A DNA stretch of 64,000 nucleotides, from NCBI RefSeq assembly GCF_002775205.1, contig NC_036456.1, positions 23,122,968-23,186,967 of the forward strand. Direction: 5' to 3'. This document shows, piece after piece, positions 20,709 to 33,796 of the stretch. A program made the position numbers and the translations under genes. The DNA comes from Xiphophorus maculatus (lineage: Eukaryota > Chordata > Actinopteri > Cyprinodontiformes > Poeciliidae). Each line of letters opens with the position of its first letter. Position 1 is the first letter of the stretch. The notes under the pieces were generated by a model, which was not told where the DNA came from, did not search any database, and was given only the letters and a program-made list of their open reading frames with translations.

Positions 20709-23700
20709 AGGCTCTACTGTTTTGTTTGAACCTTTAGAGTCCGGATTGCCTTCTGGTTTGCTTGCTTCCCCTGCCTTGGTTCAGGTAATCAAGGGTACAG
20801 CTTATGTGCCCATTATTAATGTTGGTACAACAGAGCTGGTGGTATACCCTCGCACTGTTGTTGGCACCTTAAATGTTGTCAATGTTGTTAGTCTCCCTGC
20901 AGGAATTACTGAAGTCCCAGCAAAGGTAGCTACGATGGTGTGCCAGACGGCTTCAGTTAATGTGCAACAGCAGGTGGAGGACTTGGATTTGTCCTCCTTG
21001 TCCGTGGAAGGACAAGGTCAGGTGAGGTCATTGCTCAATCAGTATATGACAGTTTTCTCATCTCACGATGGCGACCTGGGCTGTACTAATGTGATAGCTC
21101 ATGATATTCCTCTGATTGATGATGTCCCAGTTAAACAACGCTATCGGCGCATTCCCCCTTCTGATTATGAGGTGGTGAAGGACCATATCAATCAGTTACT
21201 TGCTTCACAGATCATTAGAGAAAGTAGCAGCCCATATGCATCTCCCATTGTCTTAGTTAGAAAGAAAGATGGGAGTATTCGTATGTGTGTTGACTATAGA
21301 AGACTAAATAGCAAGACCCGAAAAGATTCTTTCCCCCTTCCACGAATAGAAGAATCGTTGGATGCTTTGTCTGGCGCATGTTGGTTTTCCACCCTCGATC
21401 TTGCTAGCGGATATAATCAGGTTCCAGTTGTGGAGGCGGACCGTCCAAAAACTGCCTTTTGTACCCCCTTTGGGCTGTTTGAATGGAACCGAATGCCTTT
21501 TGGGCTCTGTAATGCGCCTAGTACATTCCAACGGCTAATGCAGCGGATTTTTGGGGACCAACAGTACCAGTCTGTCTTGTTGTATCTTGATGACATTGTT
21601 GTCTTCTCTTCAAGTGTGGATCAACATCTGGAACGCTTGAAAGTGGTGCTGGGCCGACTTCAACAACAGGGGCTTAAAGCAAAGCTCAGTAAATGTTCCT
21701 TCTTTCAAAAAGAGGTACGTTATTTAGGACATGTGATCTCTGGTGAGGGGGTTGCTACAGATCCTAGTAAAACTGAAGTTGTAGCCAATTGGCTAACTCC
21801 TACTAAAGCCTCAGAACTTCGGTCGTTCCTTGGCTTTGCCAGTTATTACCGTCGTTTTGTGGAAGGTTTTGCAAAATTGGCAGCTCCATTGCATAAAGCG
21901 GTGGCTCAGTGTGGTGGTACCGGCAAGAAACCTGACCATGGACTTGCTGCATGTTGGACTGACGAATGTCAAAAGAGCTTTGAAGTCTTGAAAGCTAAGC
22001 TAACAGCAACACCAGTGTTAGCCTATGCAGATTTCACTCAACCATTTATCTTGGAGGTTGATGCCAGCCATGGTGGCCTGGGAGCAGTCCTCTCTCAAAT
22101 GCAGGCAGGCAAGGTGAGACCGATTGCTTATGCTAGTCGAGGCTTGAGACCCACCGAGCGGAACATGGCAAATTATAGCTCCATGAAGCTTGAGTTCTTG
22201 GCCCTCAAGTGGGCCATGACCGACAAGTTTAGAGAGTATCTATTGGGGAACAAATGTATTGTATACACTGATAACAACCCTCTCAGCCATTTGTCCACTG
22301 CTAAATTGGCTGCCACTGAACAGAGGTGGGCTGCTCAGCTAGCCTCTTTTGATTTTGAGATCAAGTATCGGTCAGGGCGGTGTAATACGAATGCTGATGC
22401 ACTTTCCCGTCAGCATCCACCTGATCCGCCAGATGTGAAAGCCATGCTTCCAGGTACAGCTATGCCTAAAGCATTACAGGAAGCTTTGGGACTTGAAAAG
22501 GTTGAGGCAACCCAAGCAGTTGTTGCAGTTTTGCCACAGCATACTACAGCTGAACTTTGTGCTTTGCAGCAGACTGATCCTTTTTTGCAGGACTTGTTGG
22601 TGTTTTGGAGGAAAGGACAGCATCCTAGTCAAGAGGAGCGAGCCCAGCTGTCCCCATCCACCTTGGTTCTGCTCCGGCAGTGGGACCGGTTTGTCGAGAG
22701 AGATGGCGTTCTCTATCGAAAGGTATTTAGATCAGATGGTGGTGATGCTGTGTTCCAGTTGGTGTTGCCAAGTGTGCTAATTAAGGATGTTCTGACTCAA
22801 GTCCATGAAGAACATGGTCACCAGGGAGTGGAGCGAACTTTGGCGCTCTTGCGGTCCCGGTGTTACTGGCCTCATATGGCCTCTGATGTGGCTCAATGGT
22901 GCCAGGCTTGTGAGAGGTGCCAAGTGGCAAAGGATGTTCACCCTAAAGCTTATGGCTACATGGGACATTTACTAGCATCACGTCCTAATGAAATTCTGGC
23001 CATTGATTATACCACCTTAGAGCCCACCCAGAATGGCTTGGAAAATGTTTTGGTCGTGACAGATGTGTTTAGTAAATATACTGTTGCTGTCCCTACACGG
23101 GATCAGCGAGCGGCCACTGTGGCTAAGGTCTTGGTGTCTGAATGGTTTTATAAGTTTGGCGTTCCTGCTCGGTTGCATTCTGACCAGGGTCGTAACTTTG
23201 AGAGCTTGCTTATCCAGCAGCTGTGTAACTTGTATGGCATTGTAAAATCACGCACCACTCCTTACCATCCGGAAGGAAATGGCCAATGTGAGCGCTTCAA
23301 TCGGACGCTGCACAATCTGTTAAGGACACTGCCTGTGTCCCGAAAAAGGGATTGGCATGCCTGTTTGCCCCAGGTTCTTTATTGTTATAATACAACTCCA
23401 CACCAATCTACTGGAGAGTCACCATTTCTTTTAATGTTTGGACAGGAACCTAGATTGCCCCTGGATTTCCTGTTGGGTAGAGTTGAGAGTCCAGTTGGTG
23501 GGTCTATCCATGAGTGGGTTCAAGAGCATCAAGCTCGATTGCAGGTAGCCTTTGATGGGGCTAGAGAGCACCTGAAACATGCTGCAGATCGCCGAAGGCA
23601 GGCTCATGATACCCAGGTGAAACATCTGCCATTAAAGGAAGGGCAACTTGTGTTTTTGCGTGACTTTACTGCTAGGGGGCCTCATAAGATAAGAGACCGA

Positions 23701-24225
23701 TGGAGCTCTGTGAAGTACAAGGTATTGAGGGCACCAAAGGGGGGTGGCTCTGTTTACACCATTGTGCCTCTGGATGACCAAACTAAAGTAAGACAGGTGC
23801 ACCGTACCATGTTAAAATCTGTGGTTGGTGTTGTTCCTCCTGATCACACTCCTCCCCATAACTTGCCTCCCGTAGAAAAGGGACTGACTGAGGATAATGG
23901 CCCCTTTGATTATGATCTGTTTGTTTGTGAACAGCAACCCCTAGTGGTTGCTTCTGCCTTACCTCCTAGTAGGTTGCGGCCTCAAACTCCATCTCAGGAA
24001 CCTGGACCACCTTCTGCACCCGCTGCACCCACCGAACCCTCTACATCTTTGGCTGGTCCATCTGTCAGCTGTGCTGACCCAGTGGCCCTACGTCGCTCCA
24101 ACCGTCCAACTGCTGGTCGACATACTAATGTGAACCATCTCCCACGGCCAGCAGGAGACATTCATCCTAGGGGCGCTTCTGCATCTTTGTCAACTGTATC
24201 AGCTTTGTTTAGACCTTGGAACTGA
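20709..24225 (+). CDS. pol (RT, RNase H, integrase) of gypsy element 1, right of the nested insertion
   Basis: This part continues pol of the outer element to a stop at 24225. Visible are reverse transcriptase (YLDDIVVFS, near 21580-21610), RNase H (LEVDASHGGLGAVLS, near 22050), the integrase HHCC zinc region (HGHQGVERT, CERCQVAKD) and an integrase core with DVFSKYTVAV, HSDQGRNFES and GNGQCERFN. The C-terminus is Pro-rich with no chromodomain, which separates it from the nested element. No break other than the insertion was noticed. Confidence 0.9.
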
Positions 24226-24283
24226 TAACATCGGTTTTGAATCAGCCATCGTCGGGTCGACGATGCAAGAAGGGGGGGTAGAA

Positions 24284-25481
24284 TGTAGTGGTATAGAAAT
24301 ATACATATTCCTATACAAATAGTTTCCAGGTGTGACGTTCTGGTTGGGTAAAGTGGGCGGGGTATATAAGCGGCCGCTGTGCCCAGTCAGACATGTGTCT
24401 TCCTCATCATCCACTGTGTGGCCCGCGTCTCTTGGGTTCCGGCGGAAGAAAAGGCAACATATCGCCAGTGTGGTGCATGCTGTTTTGATTCCCTGGTGGT
24501 AGGTTTCCTCTCTCCCTGCACTATTGCTGATCTTTGTTAGAAAATCTAAATTTAAGTATGATTGTAGGTGAAACGCTATTGTGCTGCTCTCCTCTGCTTC
24601 CTCGTTCAGCGAGTGTGTGTGTGTTTTTGCCTGGATTGACAGGTAAATAATTAACGCTCATTGGAAGCTCCAGTTTGTTGCAGTTCTGTCTAAAATGATT
24701 AACTTTCATAGGTTTCCCCATTTTCGAACCATTGCTGCTCTTTTGGACTCCGGATTTTGCACGTCATCAGTCAAACTTGGACTGTGGTGGCGCCTATACG
24801 CCTTAATTGAAGCGGTGTTTGGGGTGTGGCATCGGCGCGCCGAGCTCGCTCCCTGCAGTGGCGTGACTAGAGCCACACCGGATCTTAATATTCAACTTGG
24901 ATTTTCTATTTGTTTCTTTATTTAGTTTCCAGCCCTTTTGGTTCCTTTAGATAATTGTTTATTTATTTGGGCTGATATTGTTTTTCTTTTGTTTTAAGTA
25001 TAAGGTTGTTGTATTTGGTTAACTGTTTTTCTGTTGTTTGCAGTTGCTGAGGCCCGGTGGCGGTGCTGGTGTGGTGACGGTGTCTCCCTCTTTTTTGTGC
25101 CGTGATTCCTGAGTTTGGGTTGTCTCACTGCGTCTGGTGCTTTTACGGTTTTTTTGTTTGCTGTGTTTGGTGGATGCCGTCCCTATAGTGGCCCCTTCTG
25201 CCGGTGACCTCAGCTACTATAGTTTTTTTCTGTTTTTCCTTAGTTTTTTGTTGTAAAGAACTGGTTTTAAAAAGAGTTTTAAAAGAATTTAATAAATAAC
25301 TTTTTGTGTATTTACAATTGCCTCAGATGTTTTAATTCATGCATAACTGAACCTGTGTGCTTTAAAGAAAAGAGGTAATATTCTCTGGGTGAAATTCCCA
25401 GGGTGGCGCTGTGGAGCAACCTAATTGGGTTCAGAGATTTAAATTGCCCAATATTCCTGATTTTAACCTAGTCTCGCCACA
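24284..25481 (+). repeat. 3' LTR of gypsy element 1
   Basis: Same length as the 5' LTR (1198 bp) and nearly identical; one C/T difference was seen near 12552 versus 24622. It is preceded by a purine-rich tract and followed by the GTGT target duplication. Confidence 0.95.
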
Positions 25482-25793
25482 GTGTTAAAAGAAAAATCGG
25501 GGAATTTCAAACCATCTGCGGAGAACATTTTCATCAGACACTCACTGAAAAACGTTCGACTCATATGTTTCAATAAAGCTATAAAAAACGTATTTATTTC
25601 AATTAATCTGCGAAATAAAACCCACCGTTTTACGGCTCAAATGGTTAAGAAACGTGATAATGATACGAATATCTTCAAAAATTTCCTCTTCGGTCATATT
25701 TCAGTCCGTTTTCTCATCAATATGCGAGAGTTTAGAGCGATGCGCGCTCCCGCGACAGGGCATGCAATTCTCGGCATAACACCAGCTACGGAG

Positions 25794-26382
25794 ACCTGAG
25801 TGAAGTTGGCCCCCCCACCTTCTTCAAATTAGACAAAATTGGTGTCAATCAACTCGGCTACGTTTGTGCTGGTTTGTGCAGCAAAAATTTTCGTTTGTGC
25901 CGCTATCATTTTAAAGATATAAAGAAATGTTTTTAGAGGTCATCAAAGGTCAACCAGCCCCCCACCTTCTTCAAATCAGACGAAATGGGTGTCAATCAAC
26001 TCGGCTACGTTTGTGCTGGATTGTGCAGCAAAGATTTTTGTTTGTGCTGCTTCGGTTTTGAAGATATTAAGGAAAGGGTAAAGGTCAAAAGGTCAACCAG
26101 CCCCCCCACCTTCTTCAAATCAGACGAAATGGGTGTCAATCAACTCGGCTACATTTGTGCTGGATTGTGCAGCAAAGATTTTCATTTGTGCAGCTATCAT
26201 TTTAAAGATATTAAGAGGGCTGGTTGACCTTTGATGACCTCTAAAACATTTCTTAATATCTTTAAAATGATAGCAGCACAAATGAAAATCTTTGCTGCAC
26301 AAACCAGCACAAACGTAGCCGAGTTGATTGACACCAATTTTGTCTAATTTGAAGAAGGTGGGGGGGCCAACTTCACTCAGGT
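25794..26382. mobile_element. Foldback non-autonomous DNA element with 9-bp target duplication
   Basis: 589 bp flanked by GCTACGGAG on both sides (25785-25793 and 26383-26391). The ends are long inverted repeats of about 165 bp starting ACCTGAGTGAAGTTGG. Inside, the arm sequence occurs as three direct units starting near 25811, 25958 and 26101, followed by one inverted unit at 26216-26382. No coding capacity. A 9-bp target duplication and long terminal arms fit Mutator-like elements, but the family is not proven. Confidence 0.85.
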
Positions 26383-26391
26383 GCTACGGAG

Positions 26392-28634
26392 CATGCGTCA
26401 AGGTCATAGACCAAAACCCGCGCCCGTGCGCGTATTGCTTTCAGCAAGTCACGTGACCGATACAGGAAGTGTTTCTAAATGACACTGATGCGCCAAACTG
26501 TGTTTATATGGAAGCGAATCTGTCAGCGGGATGAACTTGGATGCATTTGCCAAAATAATTCTTGATCTTTTACGTTACAGCGTCAACTATGGAGCCTGAA
26601 GGCAAACGAAAGATTCATAGTTTGGGACCATTTTAGTCTTATGTCAGAAAATAAGGTATTCATTATCACTTTGTTGTTGTTTCATCCGATTCTTTTCAGT
26701 TTCTACTGGATCTGAATCCAAATTCAGCTGAAATTGACTCTTAGTTTACTTTCATATTATGTTCTGCAGGTTAAGTTTTGCATGTTTCTCCTTTTAAATT
26801 ATACATTTCACAATTTTATTCTTAAATTACCCTCCATAAATAAAAATCTTTAGATAGATAAAAGGAAAATAAAGACAATCCCGCTATAAATAAATACAAA
26901 AAAGACATTTCCAGCAAAACAAACACATCCATAAAGATCAGCTTACAAAATATAAAAGAAAAAATGTAAGTTATGTGAACAATATACAGTGTCACTAAAA
27001 TCTGTTTTATTTAAATAAATTCACCTCCTTAATGCTGAGTCATTATAGGGCATCAGAATGAAGTCGCAGATACACCTGGATAAACTCAGGTATGCAGCCA
27101 TTCTACAAATTACTCAGTTGCTTTTTATAAACTATTTTATATAAATGTATTGTTTACTTCATTTTTTCTACAGCAGGAGAAGTTGTGTCAAAAACACGGA
27201 ACAGACTAAATTTCAAAATATTAGAAAAACTAATTTTTTTTTAATTAAAATTTATGGAAAAAAACACTTTCACTTTCATTTTCACCACTTGGTTCATCTT
27301 CACATTATTTATTGACTGTATCAAAGAATATCAAATATATTTTGATTTTAACTGAAGATATGAAATAATACAATACATAATAAACAATAAAATACAATGA
27401 CTTAAATCTTATTGTATAGACTAGGCCATCAAATCAGTCTGTGAACTACGTTGCCTGTAGGGATTTTTAATGTCCAGCAGGTGTCAGTATTCAGTGACGC
27501 AGTAATGACGCAGTATCAATAGTTTTGCTTTGGATCCAAACGATACATGACGCCTCATTTATCGATCACTAGTCATAACAACCAATGTGGGGCTTCGGCT
27601 GTGTTAATGTGAGTCCATTTAACAATGTTCTTGCAGCGATTTACACGCAGCCAGCCACAGCGACAGCAGCAACCGTCATGTAGAGGACCCGAGTCCACCC
27701 CCGACCCGGAACTTAAAGTGTGCTGCTTGACCCGCCAAAAAAAAATACGTTCTGATTATTTTGTGCAAGTTACATGTACCAATAGCAAACTTAGTCAATG
27801 TTATTATAAGTTGGGCTGGTTGTCAGAAGATGTAAGTAAGTCTCTGTGAGACGGAGTATTTAAGAAAAAACACAAATTCACTGATTAAATTGTTGGTTGA
27901 TAGGAAGCATATATTTGAATTAGTGCAACAAACACCAAAAGAAAAAAACTATATAAAACTGAATGGCCATTCAGTTTGATAAATGTTTACACATTGAATA
28001 AATCAATAGAAATCCAAGGGCACACATCAAAACATCAAATCTAAATGAATAATATGAATTATATTAACTATTTTAATACAGACTGATGGTTCACATTGAT
28101 CATTTAAAAGATTTAGTAATAGAAAATTCAACAACTACAGGTGTATTATATTTTGTTAGTGAACACACTAAAGTGTGTAAGATAATGGGTGGAGGGAAAG
28201 AATCATTAGAGCCAAGAAACATACAGAGACAAAAGTAGTGGATAATTTTAAAGGTAAGAAAATTAAAAAAAAAAACAATTTCCCATGTTGGAGCAACTCT
28301 TGCAGCGGGTTGTGCAATGTAAAAAATGTCAACTGTAGGGAAAGCTGAAAGATTCATATGAGCAACCTGACATAGGCCTGTTTAGTCCCTGTCAGATATT
28401 CTTCAGAAATAAATTTACAGATGAGGAACTTTTACTGACATGTTTCACATTAGCAAGTGTTGCAGAAAAAAAGATCTATCAGAGTTTAAAATTTAAGTGA
28501 TGAAGTAAATCACAAACTCATAGTCAGCACTGACTAATCGTGCTACCATGAATAAAGCAGTAAAACAGTTAAATTCTAGGTTTTCTGTAGAGGTTTGTGT
28601 CCAGTCGTCTGCCTGGACACAAACACCTGCACAC
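26392..28634. other. AT-rich intergenic stretch, no gene recognised
   Basis: No exon with family resemblance or splice-phase support was found. A CpG-bearing patch near 27430-27720 (TGACGCAGTAATGACGCAG and following) differs in composition and may be an old mobile-element end or promoter. The duplicated block B begins at the right end. Confidence 0.45.
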
Positions 28635-28977
28635 GACGGAAAAACAATTCCATAATAATACTGTAGGTTGTTTAGGTTTTTAATAATCTTGGATTCCTTT
28701 AACCCAACTCAAGTGGCTTGGCCAGACTTAAAATATTTTTAACTCAAGTTAGGAGGATGTAGATGAAACAGCCCATTATGACGCCCTAAACTGTGTGTGT
28801 AACTAAATCTGTCATTTTATTTATGAAACAGTTGCAAACTACATCTAAGAGCAAGAAGATTACAAACAAAGTGGATTATTCTATAAAGGAAACAGCTAAA
28901 CATGTTACTAAGGAATGCTAACAGACAGTTGGAGGCTAAATGTTGTAATAAATAAATACTAAAGTGATGCTACTTAC

Positions 28978-29008
28978 AGAACATGAGGCAGAGTGCGGAG
29001 AAAGCCAT
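28978..29008 (-). pseudogene. Orphan signal-peptide exon of an Fc-receptor-like gene
   Basis: A 31-bp exon on the minus strand, ATG through a phase-1 donor (GTAAGT), encoding MAFSALCLMF. It is the duplicate of the receptor's signal exon at 5659-5689. No Ig-domain exon follows on this strand down to about 25.5 kb, so it seems to have lost its gene when the block was copied. It could still initiate a non-coding transcript. Confidence 0.75.
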
Positions 29009-29484
29009 CGTGTTATGATGTTCTCTTCCGCTAAATCAGAAAGTATTTTCTGTCTCACCTCTACCTTGTTCAGGAAGTCAGTGGCACATAGAATATAACA
29101 GGAAAAATTATTATAATCATTATCAAAGAAAATTCTTGTTGTTCTTTTACTGAATAAGTCAGTCCATGTCAGATATGCTGCCAAGTGTTTTCACAAATAT
29201 CTACAAACTTAGTAAAACTCTATTCTGTTCTTTATGAGCTACTAAAAAACACATAAACACTGAGCTTGAACTACTAAAGAAACAGGAAACAAGCTGAGCT
29301 GCAAAGTTAGATGCATATTTTGTCTGTGACTGAAACCACTGAGACATGAAATACATTGTGACATGAGATACGTTGTGATTTCTCACATCCTGTGAAGTCA
29401 GTAAAGTTAGTTATGCATATTTTATTGTTACTTTACATAAAGGTTTGATGGAACTGTTAAACTTATATCTCATTACGACATTAT

Positions 29485-29545
<61 letters not shown>

Positions 29546-29731
29546 GATGAGCTCGATGAGCACCGGACTATGAGCTCACACACCCCGCCCTCATCAATGA
29601 AACAGGAAGTACCTCTTGGTTTTGACTCGACGACATTTCGGCCATTTCGAGATTTCGACTTCTTATCAAATTTTCATTAAAATACTTAAAAGAAAATCAG
29701 AAATCTGCTCTTCATCAGACTGGAACACATC
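29009..29731. promoter_or_regulatory. Candidate bidirectional promoter between divergent Ig genes
   Basis: About 720 bases separate the minus-strand signal exon from the plus-strand signal exon. The same spacer, apart from the transposon and a 150-bp difference, stands upstream of the active receptor in copy A. Sharing of start sites is inference from the head-to-head layout; no TATA box was assigned with confidence. Confidence 0.4.
29487..29544. repeat. (TA)n microsatellite, copy B
   Basis: Uninterrupted AT dinucleotide run of about 58 bases within the divergent promoter spacer. Confidence 0.92.
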
Positions 29732-32700
29732 ATGAGATGTTTTCTGGTTCTCTTCTGGCTGATCAGTTTACTTCCCGTCTCAGATCAAGGTACGTTCAGT
29801 TTTTCTCGTTGTTTCCTCCCAGTAGTGTACACAGCGTAGCGGTTATATCTCAAAACAACACTAAAAGTTACTGAACTTTCATATATTTAAAATAAGCAGG
29901 TGCATATCAAACCCAGAATTAGTCTGATATCCAGGAAGTTTGGTTCAGCAGTTTAGTTCAGGCTCTCGCTCTCCATATTTTCATAGATGTTTCGTGTCCA
30001 AAAATAAATAGTTAATATCAAAGATGGTGTCGCAAATCTGCAGCAGCCATTTGATGAGCCGCTATAAAGACAACCTTAGTCTGGTCGCAAACGTGTATCT
30101 GAATTTCAGGATGTTGTACCTCCTCAAACATTTAGAAAGAGTGTAAAGATAACTGCTTCGATAATACAGCCTGTCCAAAAATGTCTCATGTCTCCATTTA
30201 TCCTGAGTATGGATTATGTTGTGCTGTAAACCTAAAAAAACAAACCTACTCCATCCTCCCCACAAATCGACCCACTTCTCTCTCAGCTCCTCGTTCTCTA
30301 AATAAAACCCACTTTTTTCAAGCACATTCTAGTTGTTATACACAATTCATTTGGTTGGATAATATTTTCTGTTCTTATTGCAATCACTGTTCTAGAACTG
30401 AATCCTTTTTCCAAAGTCAGTTTCCTGTGATATACTTGACAAGTTGAGACTTCCTGGTATCTGAGAAAACCATTTTAGCCTTGAACAAACATTCATAGTC
30501 TGTCTTTAAAAATATATTTTCTCTTTTGTCATTTTACCTCTTTGTGTCTTTCTATCTTTTCATCCTTTGCTTCTGCTTCAACAGACTTCACTTCTCTAAC
30601 TTCATTTCCCCCCCAACTTGTATCACACATATACACAATGTCACTAAGTGAAACACATTATATACATTAATTACACACTGATGGATGTTTGAAAGCCTTT
30701 GTTTCTTTTAATTATTTACAGTTAATGAAAACTATTTTTAATTGTATGTTTAGTATCTTCTTAGATGTTATTTTCAACAGGAAGCTTTAATCTGACAAAC
30801 GAGACTCATTGTGAAAGATATTCCAATTTATTGAATATGACTGTAAATGTAGAATATTGAATTAATATTTATGATTTGTAGGCTACTGATAAAATACAAT
30901 AGGTACAATAGAAATGGCTGAATTTATTCCAAAGCTACCATTTTGAATTTATTTGTGCTCAAAGCTAAAATGCTCCACTTTTATCTTTTATCAAAAGATG
31001 TTTATGAGGTAATAAACCTTATAAATATGATATATAAAACAAATATAACAATATCTATTATAGTCCAAGGACAATCCTCATGAAACTTATGAAGAACTGA
31101 ATTCACTTTAAGGAGTGAAACACATTTTTAAGAAGTTTATCCATGAAGTTCTTACCTGCACAGACTTTGTTAAATGATGCCTTCCTGCTAACTATTTGAT
31201 GATCAAAGACGTTTTTTAGTTTCCCAGCAGGAAGTGGTGACTTAACTTACCTCAGTCTCCCATACAGCTCTGCTCTTTCTCTGTCCACAGCTTCACACCT
31301 TTACTGATGTAAACTTGTTAATGACCCTCTTTAGATTTTTGTTTTCATTGATTGAGGTTCAAGTTCTTGAATTAGAAATCTGTTTTTATTATTTAAAAAT
31401 ATAACTGTCATCAATAAATTGATCAGTGGCTCATCTTGTTAAATTAGACCATAAAGGCCATGTCATGCGGTGTAGGTGGTGAGGCAGACGCAGATGGAAC
31501 CAGGTTAGATGAATAATGAAGATTTAATGAACAAAATCCAGAAAAGTCCACAAACACAGGCAGCACGACTGAGCGGAAGCCAGGGCTCAACGTCGGTAGC
31601 AAACTGATATTTCGACTGGACACACGAAGGACTGAGCGCACATTAGATGAGGACCCGACAAAGACACAGACACACAGGTGACACTAAATACACAGGGGGT
31701 AATTAGGGAATGAGAAACACCTGGGAGTAATCGAGGGGAGAACAGGACAACATGGAGACACAGATACACAGAAAACTCTAAATAAACACACAGAAAAACA
31801 CGGAACATGACAGGCCGATCTTTGCTCCTCACAATGACTGTGTGATTCATTTGTCTCTGATCTTTCCATGGATCAGTTTGCTGGAACTGATCTCTTCACT
31901 AAAACTGAAGGTTTGGAGAAACTCTGATCAATAAATCAGATAAGGCCTCTGCTTTCCAGGTTTTAGCAATTATGGAAATACCTGTCCTTTATAACAGGTT
32001 TAACACCAGCTGTTATGGGATAGCTGCTACTTTCTCTTCTGGTAAAATGTTGATATTTATTTTAATTAAATGAGTATTTTCTTGTTTTCTTTTCCAGAGA
32101 TTGATAAAATAATGACTAGACATCAATTTGTGAACAAACAAAAACAAAACAGAAAAAATGTGAGCTTTTATTTTGAAAGAACTCAATAATACTGTGTTGT
32201 CCCAACAGTTTTCACAACATTTAAAGGATAATAGTTGAGCAACAAACTGAACATCATCATGAGTGCAGTCATTTTAAAAGCATTGTTTATCTTTCCAGGA
32301 GAATATCATCTTGTTGGTCCTGAAGAGCCAATAGAGGCACAAGTGGGATCCAACGTTGTTCTACCATGTCTTGTGAAGCCCCCAGTTAACCTGAGAGACG
32401 GTACAGTCGAGTGGATGTTCGACTCCAGTAAAACTGTTCACTTGTTTCGCAATGAAGGTGATGACAGAGAATCTCAAGACAAAAGTTACAAAGATCGAAC
32501 TTATCTCAACCATGCAATGCTTGAACTTGGTGACATTTCTCTCAAGTTGTCCAACATAACTAAGAACGATGAAGGGATTTACAGCTGCTTGGTTCAGCGT
32601 CTGCCTGATCTCTCAGAAGAGAGACATGTTACTCTGATTGTTGGTGAGTTTTATTGATTCAGAATCATTTAAGATAAAATAGATAAAAATGTTGATATCT

Positions 32701-32933
32701 TTAACACTTAATGTGATTCCTCAACAGTTGATGGAAAAGAAAATGAAAACCCTGAAGGACATTCTGGAGGTAAATATCTTAACAACTGATAATCAGATGT
32801 TACTGGCACAGCGACTGTGACTCAGTGGATACAGTTGTTGTCTTCCTGTTTCCCCTGGTCACATGTTGATGTGCCCTTGGGCAAGGCAGATAACTCCTAA
32901 ATACCTATTGATCTGCATATAGGTGTATGAAGG

Positions 32934-32970
<37 letters not shown>

Positions 32971-33717
32971 GTGTGTGTGTGTTAGTGAGAGTGAATGGGT
33001 GAATGTGTCTGCAGTGTGGAGAGCTTTAACAGGTCAGCATGACTGGAAATACTTTAAATAACTTCAGTCCATCAATGTTTGTATCTTTACTCAGACAATA
33101 AGGGAGCCAATAACTGTCTTGATTAAATTAGTATTTTACTTGTGGATAAATGTGGATAAATTAGTAAAATGTTTTGTTTCTCAATAAACTGGTTGATTTG
33201 ACCTCTAAATATATAATTTAATTATCAGGTTAATCACATTTCCTTGAACAATTGTTGGAGTAAATAACAAAGAATGACTAAAACTATTCTCCTTCCTGAA
33301 CACATGATGGCATTTCTATGGTGTGAATATTTGATTAATATTATTTTAATAGATCAACATGCCATCTTCAGAAATCTGGAACAAAGGAACCAAAGAAAGA
33401 ACCAAACTAGTAGAAATCCAGTTTTTCCTCCATCCTGATTTAATCTTCCTGCCTTTGAAGAAAATGTTTCTTTAACTTTTGTTTTACATCCACAACTGGA
33501 CCTACTTTGAAATAAGAGGATGTGAATTAATCTTTAAGATTATACACAGTTATGACATCATCTAGGAACATTGATATGAAAGCTTCTAAATTTAAGAAAA
33601 GTAATAAACTGGCATTTAACAAACAAACAGTTTATCTTTTGTTCCTTCTAACTAAACTAAAAAAAAGTTTCATACAATTTAGAGTCAGACAGTAAAAATA
33701 AAAAGGTTCTGGGTTCA

Positions 33718-33796
<79 letters not shown>

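Larger units (their letters stand above)
12214..25481 (+). mobile_element. Ty3/gypsy LTR retrotransposon 1, young, hosting a nested element
   Basis: Two 1198-bp direct LTRs (12214-13411 and 24284-25481) bound gag and pol on the plus strand. The flanks carry GTGT at 12210-12213 and 25482-25485, a 4-bp target duplication (5 bp if the shared T is counted). A purine-rich tract at about 24265-24278 precedes the right LTR. Gene order is gag, protease, reverse transcriptase, RNase H, integrase, with no chromodomain seen. By eye the LTRs differ at about one base, so insertion is very recent. The only evident disruption is the second LTR element inside pol. Confidence 0.95.
28635..29650. repeat. Duplicated promoter block, copy B (uninterrupted)
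   Basis: Matches copy A at 5317-7508 apart from the Tc1/mariner insertion there and about 150 bases present only here (29302-29445). It includes the minus-strand signal exon and leads directly into the first exon of the plus-strand Ig gene at 29732. Confidence 0.85.

Noticed and set aside
25482-25799. 105-codon open frame on the plus strand after the gypsy element
   Set aside because: No recognisable domain, no splice context, and it runs into the foldback element; likely chance.
27625-27849. 74-codon open frame in a CpG-bearing patch
   Set aside because: No family resemblance and no supporting exon structure.
30062-30325. Minus-strand open frame in intron 1 of the V-set gene
   Set aside because: Slight resemblance to LINE C-terminal sequence but too short and divergent to call.
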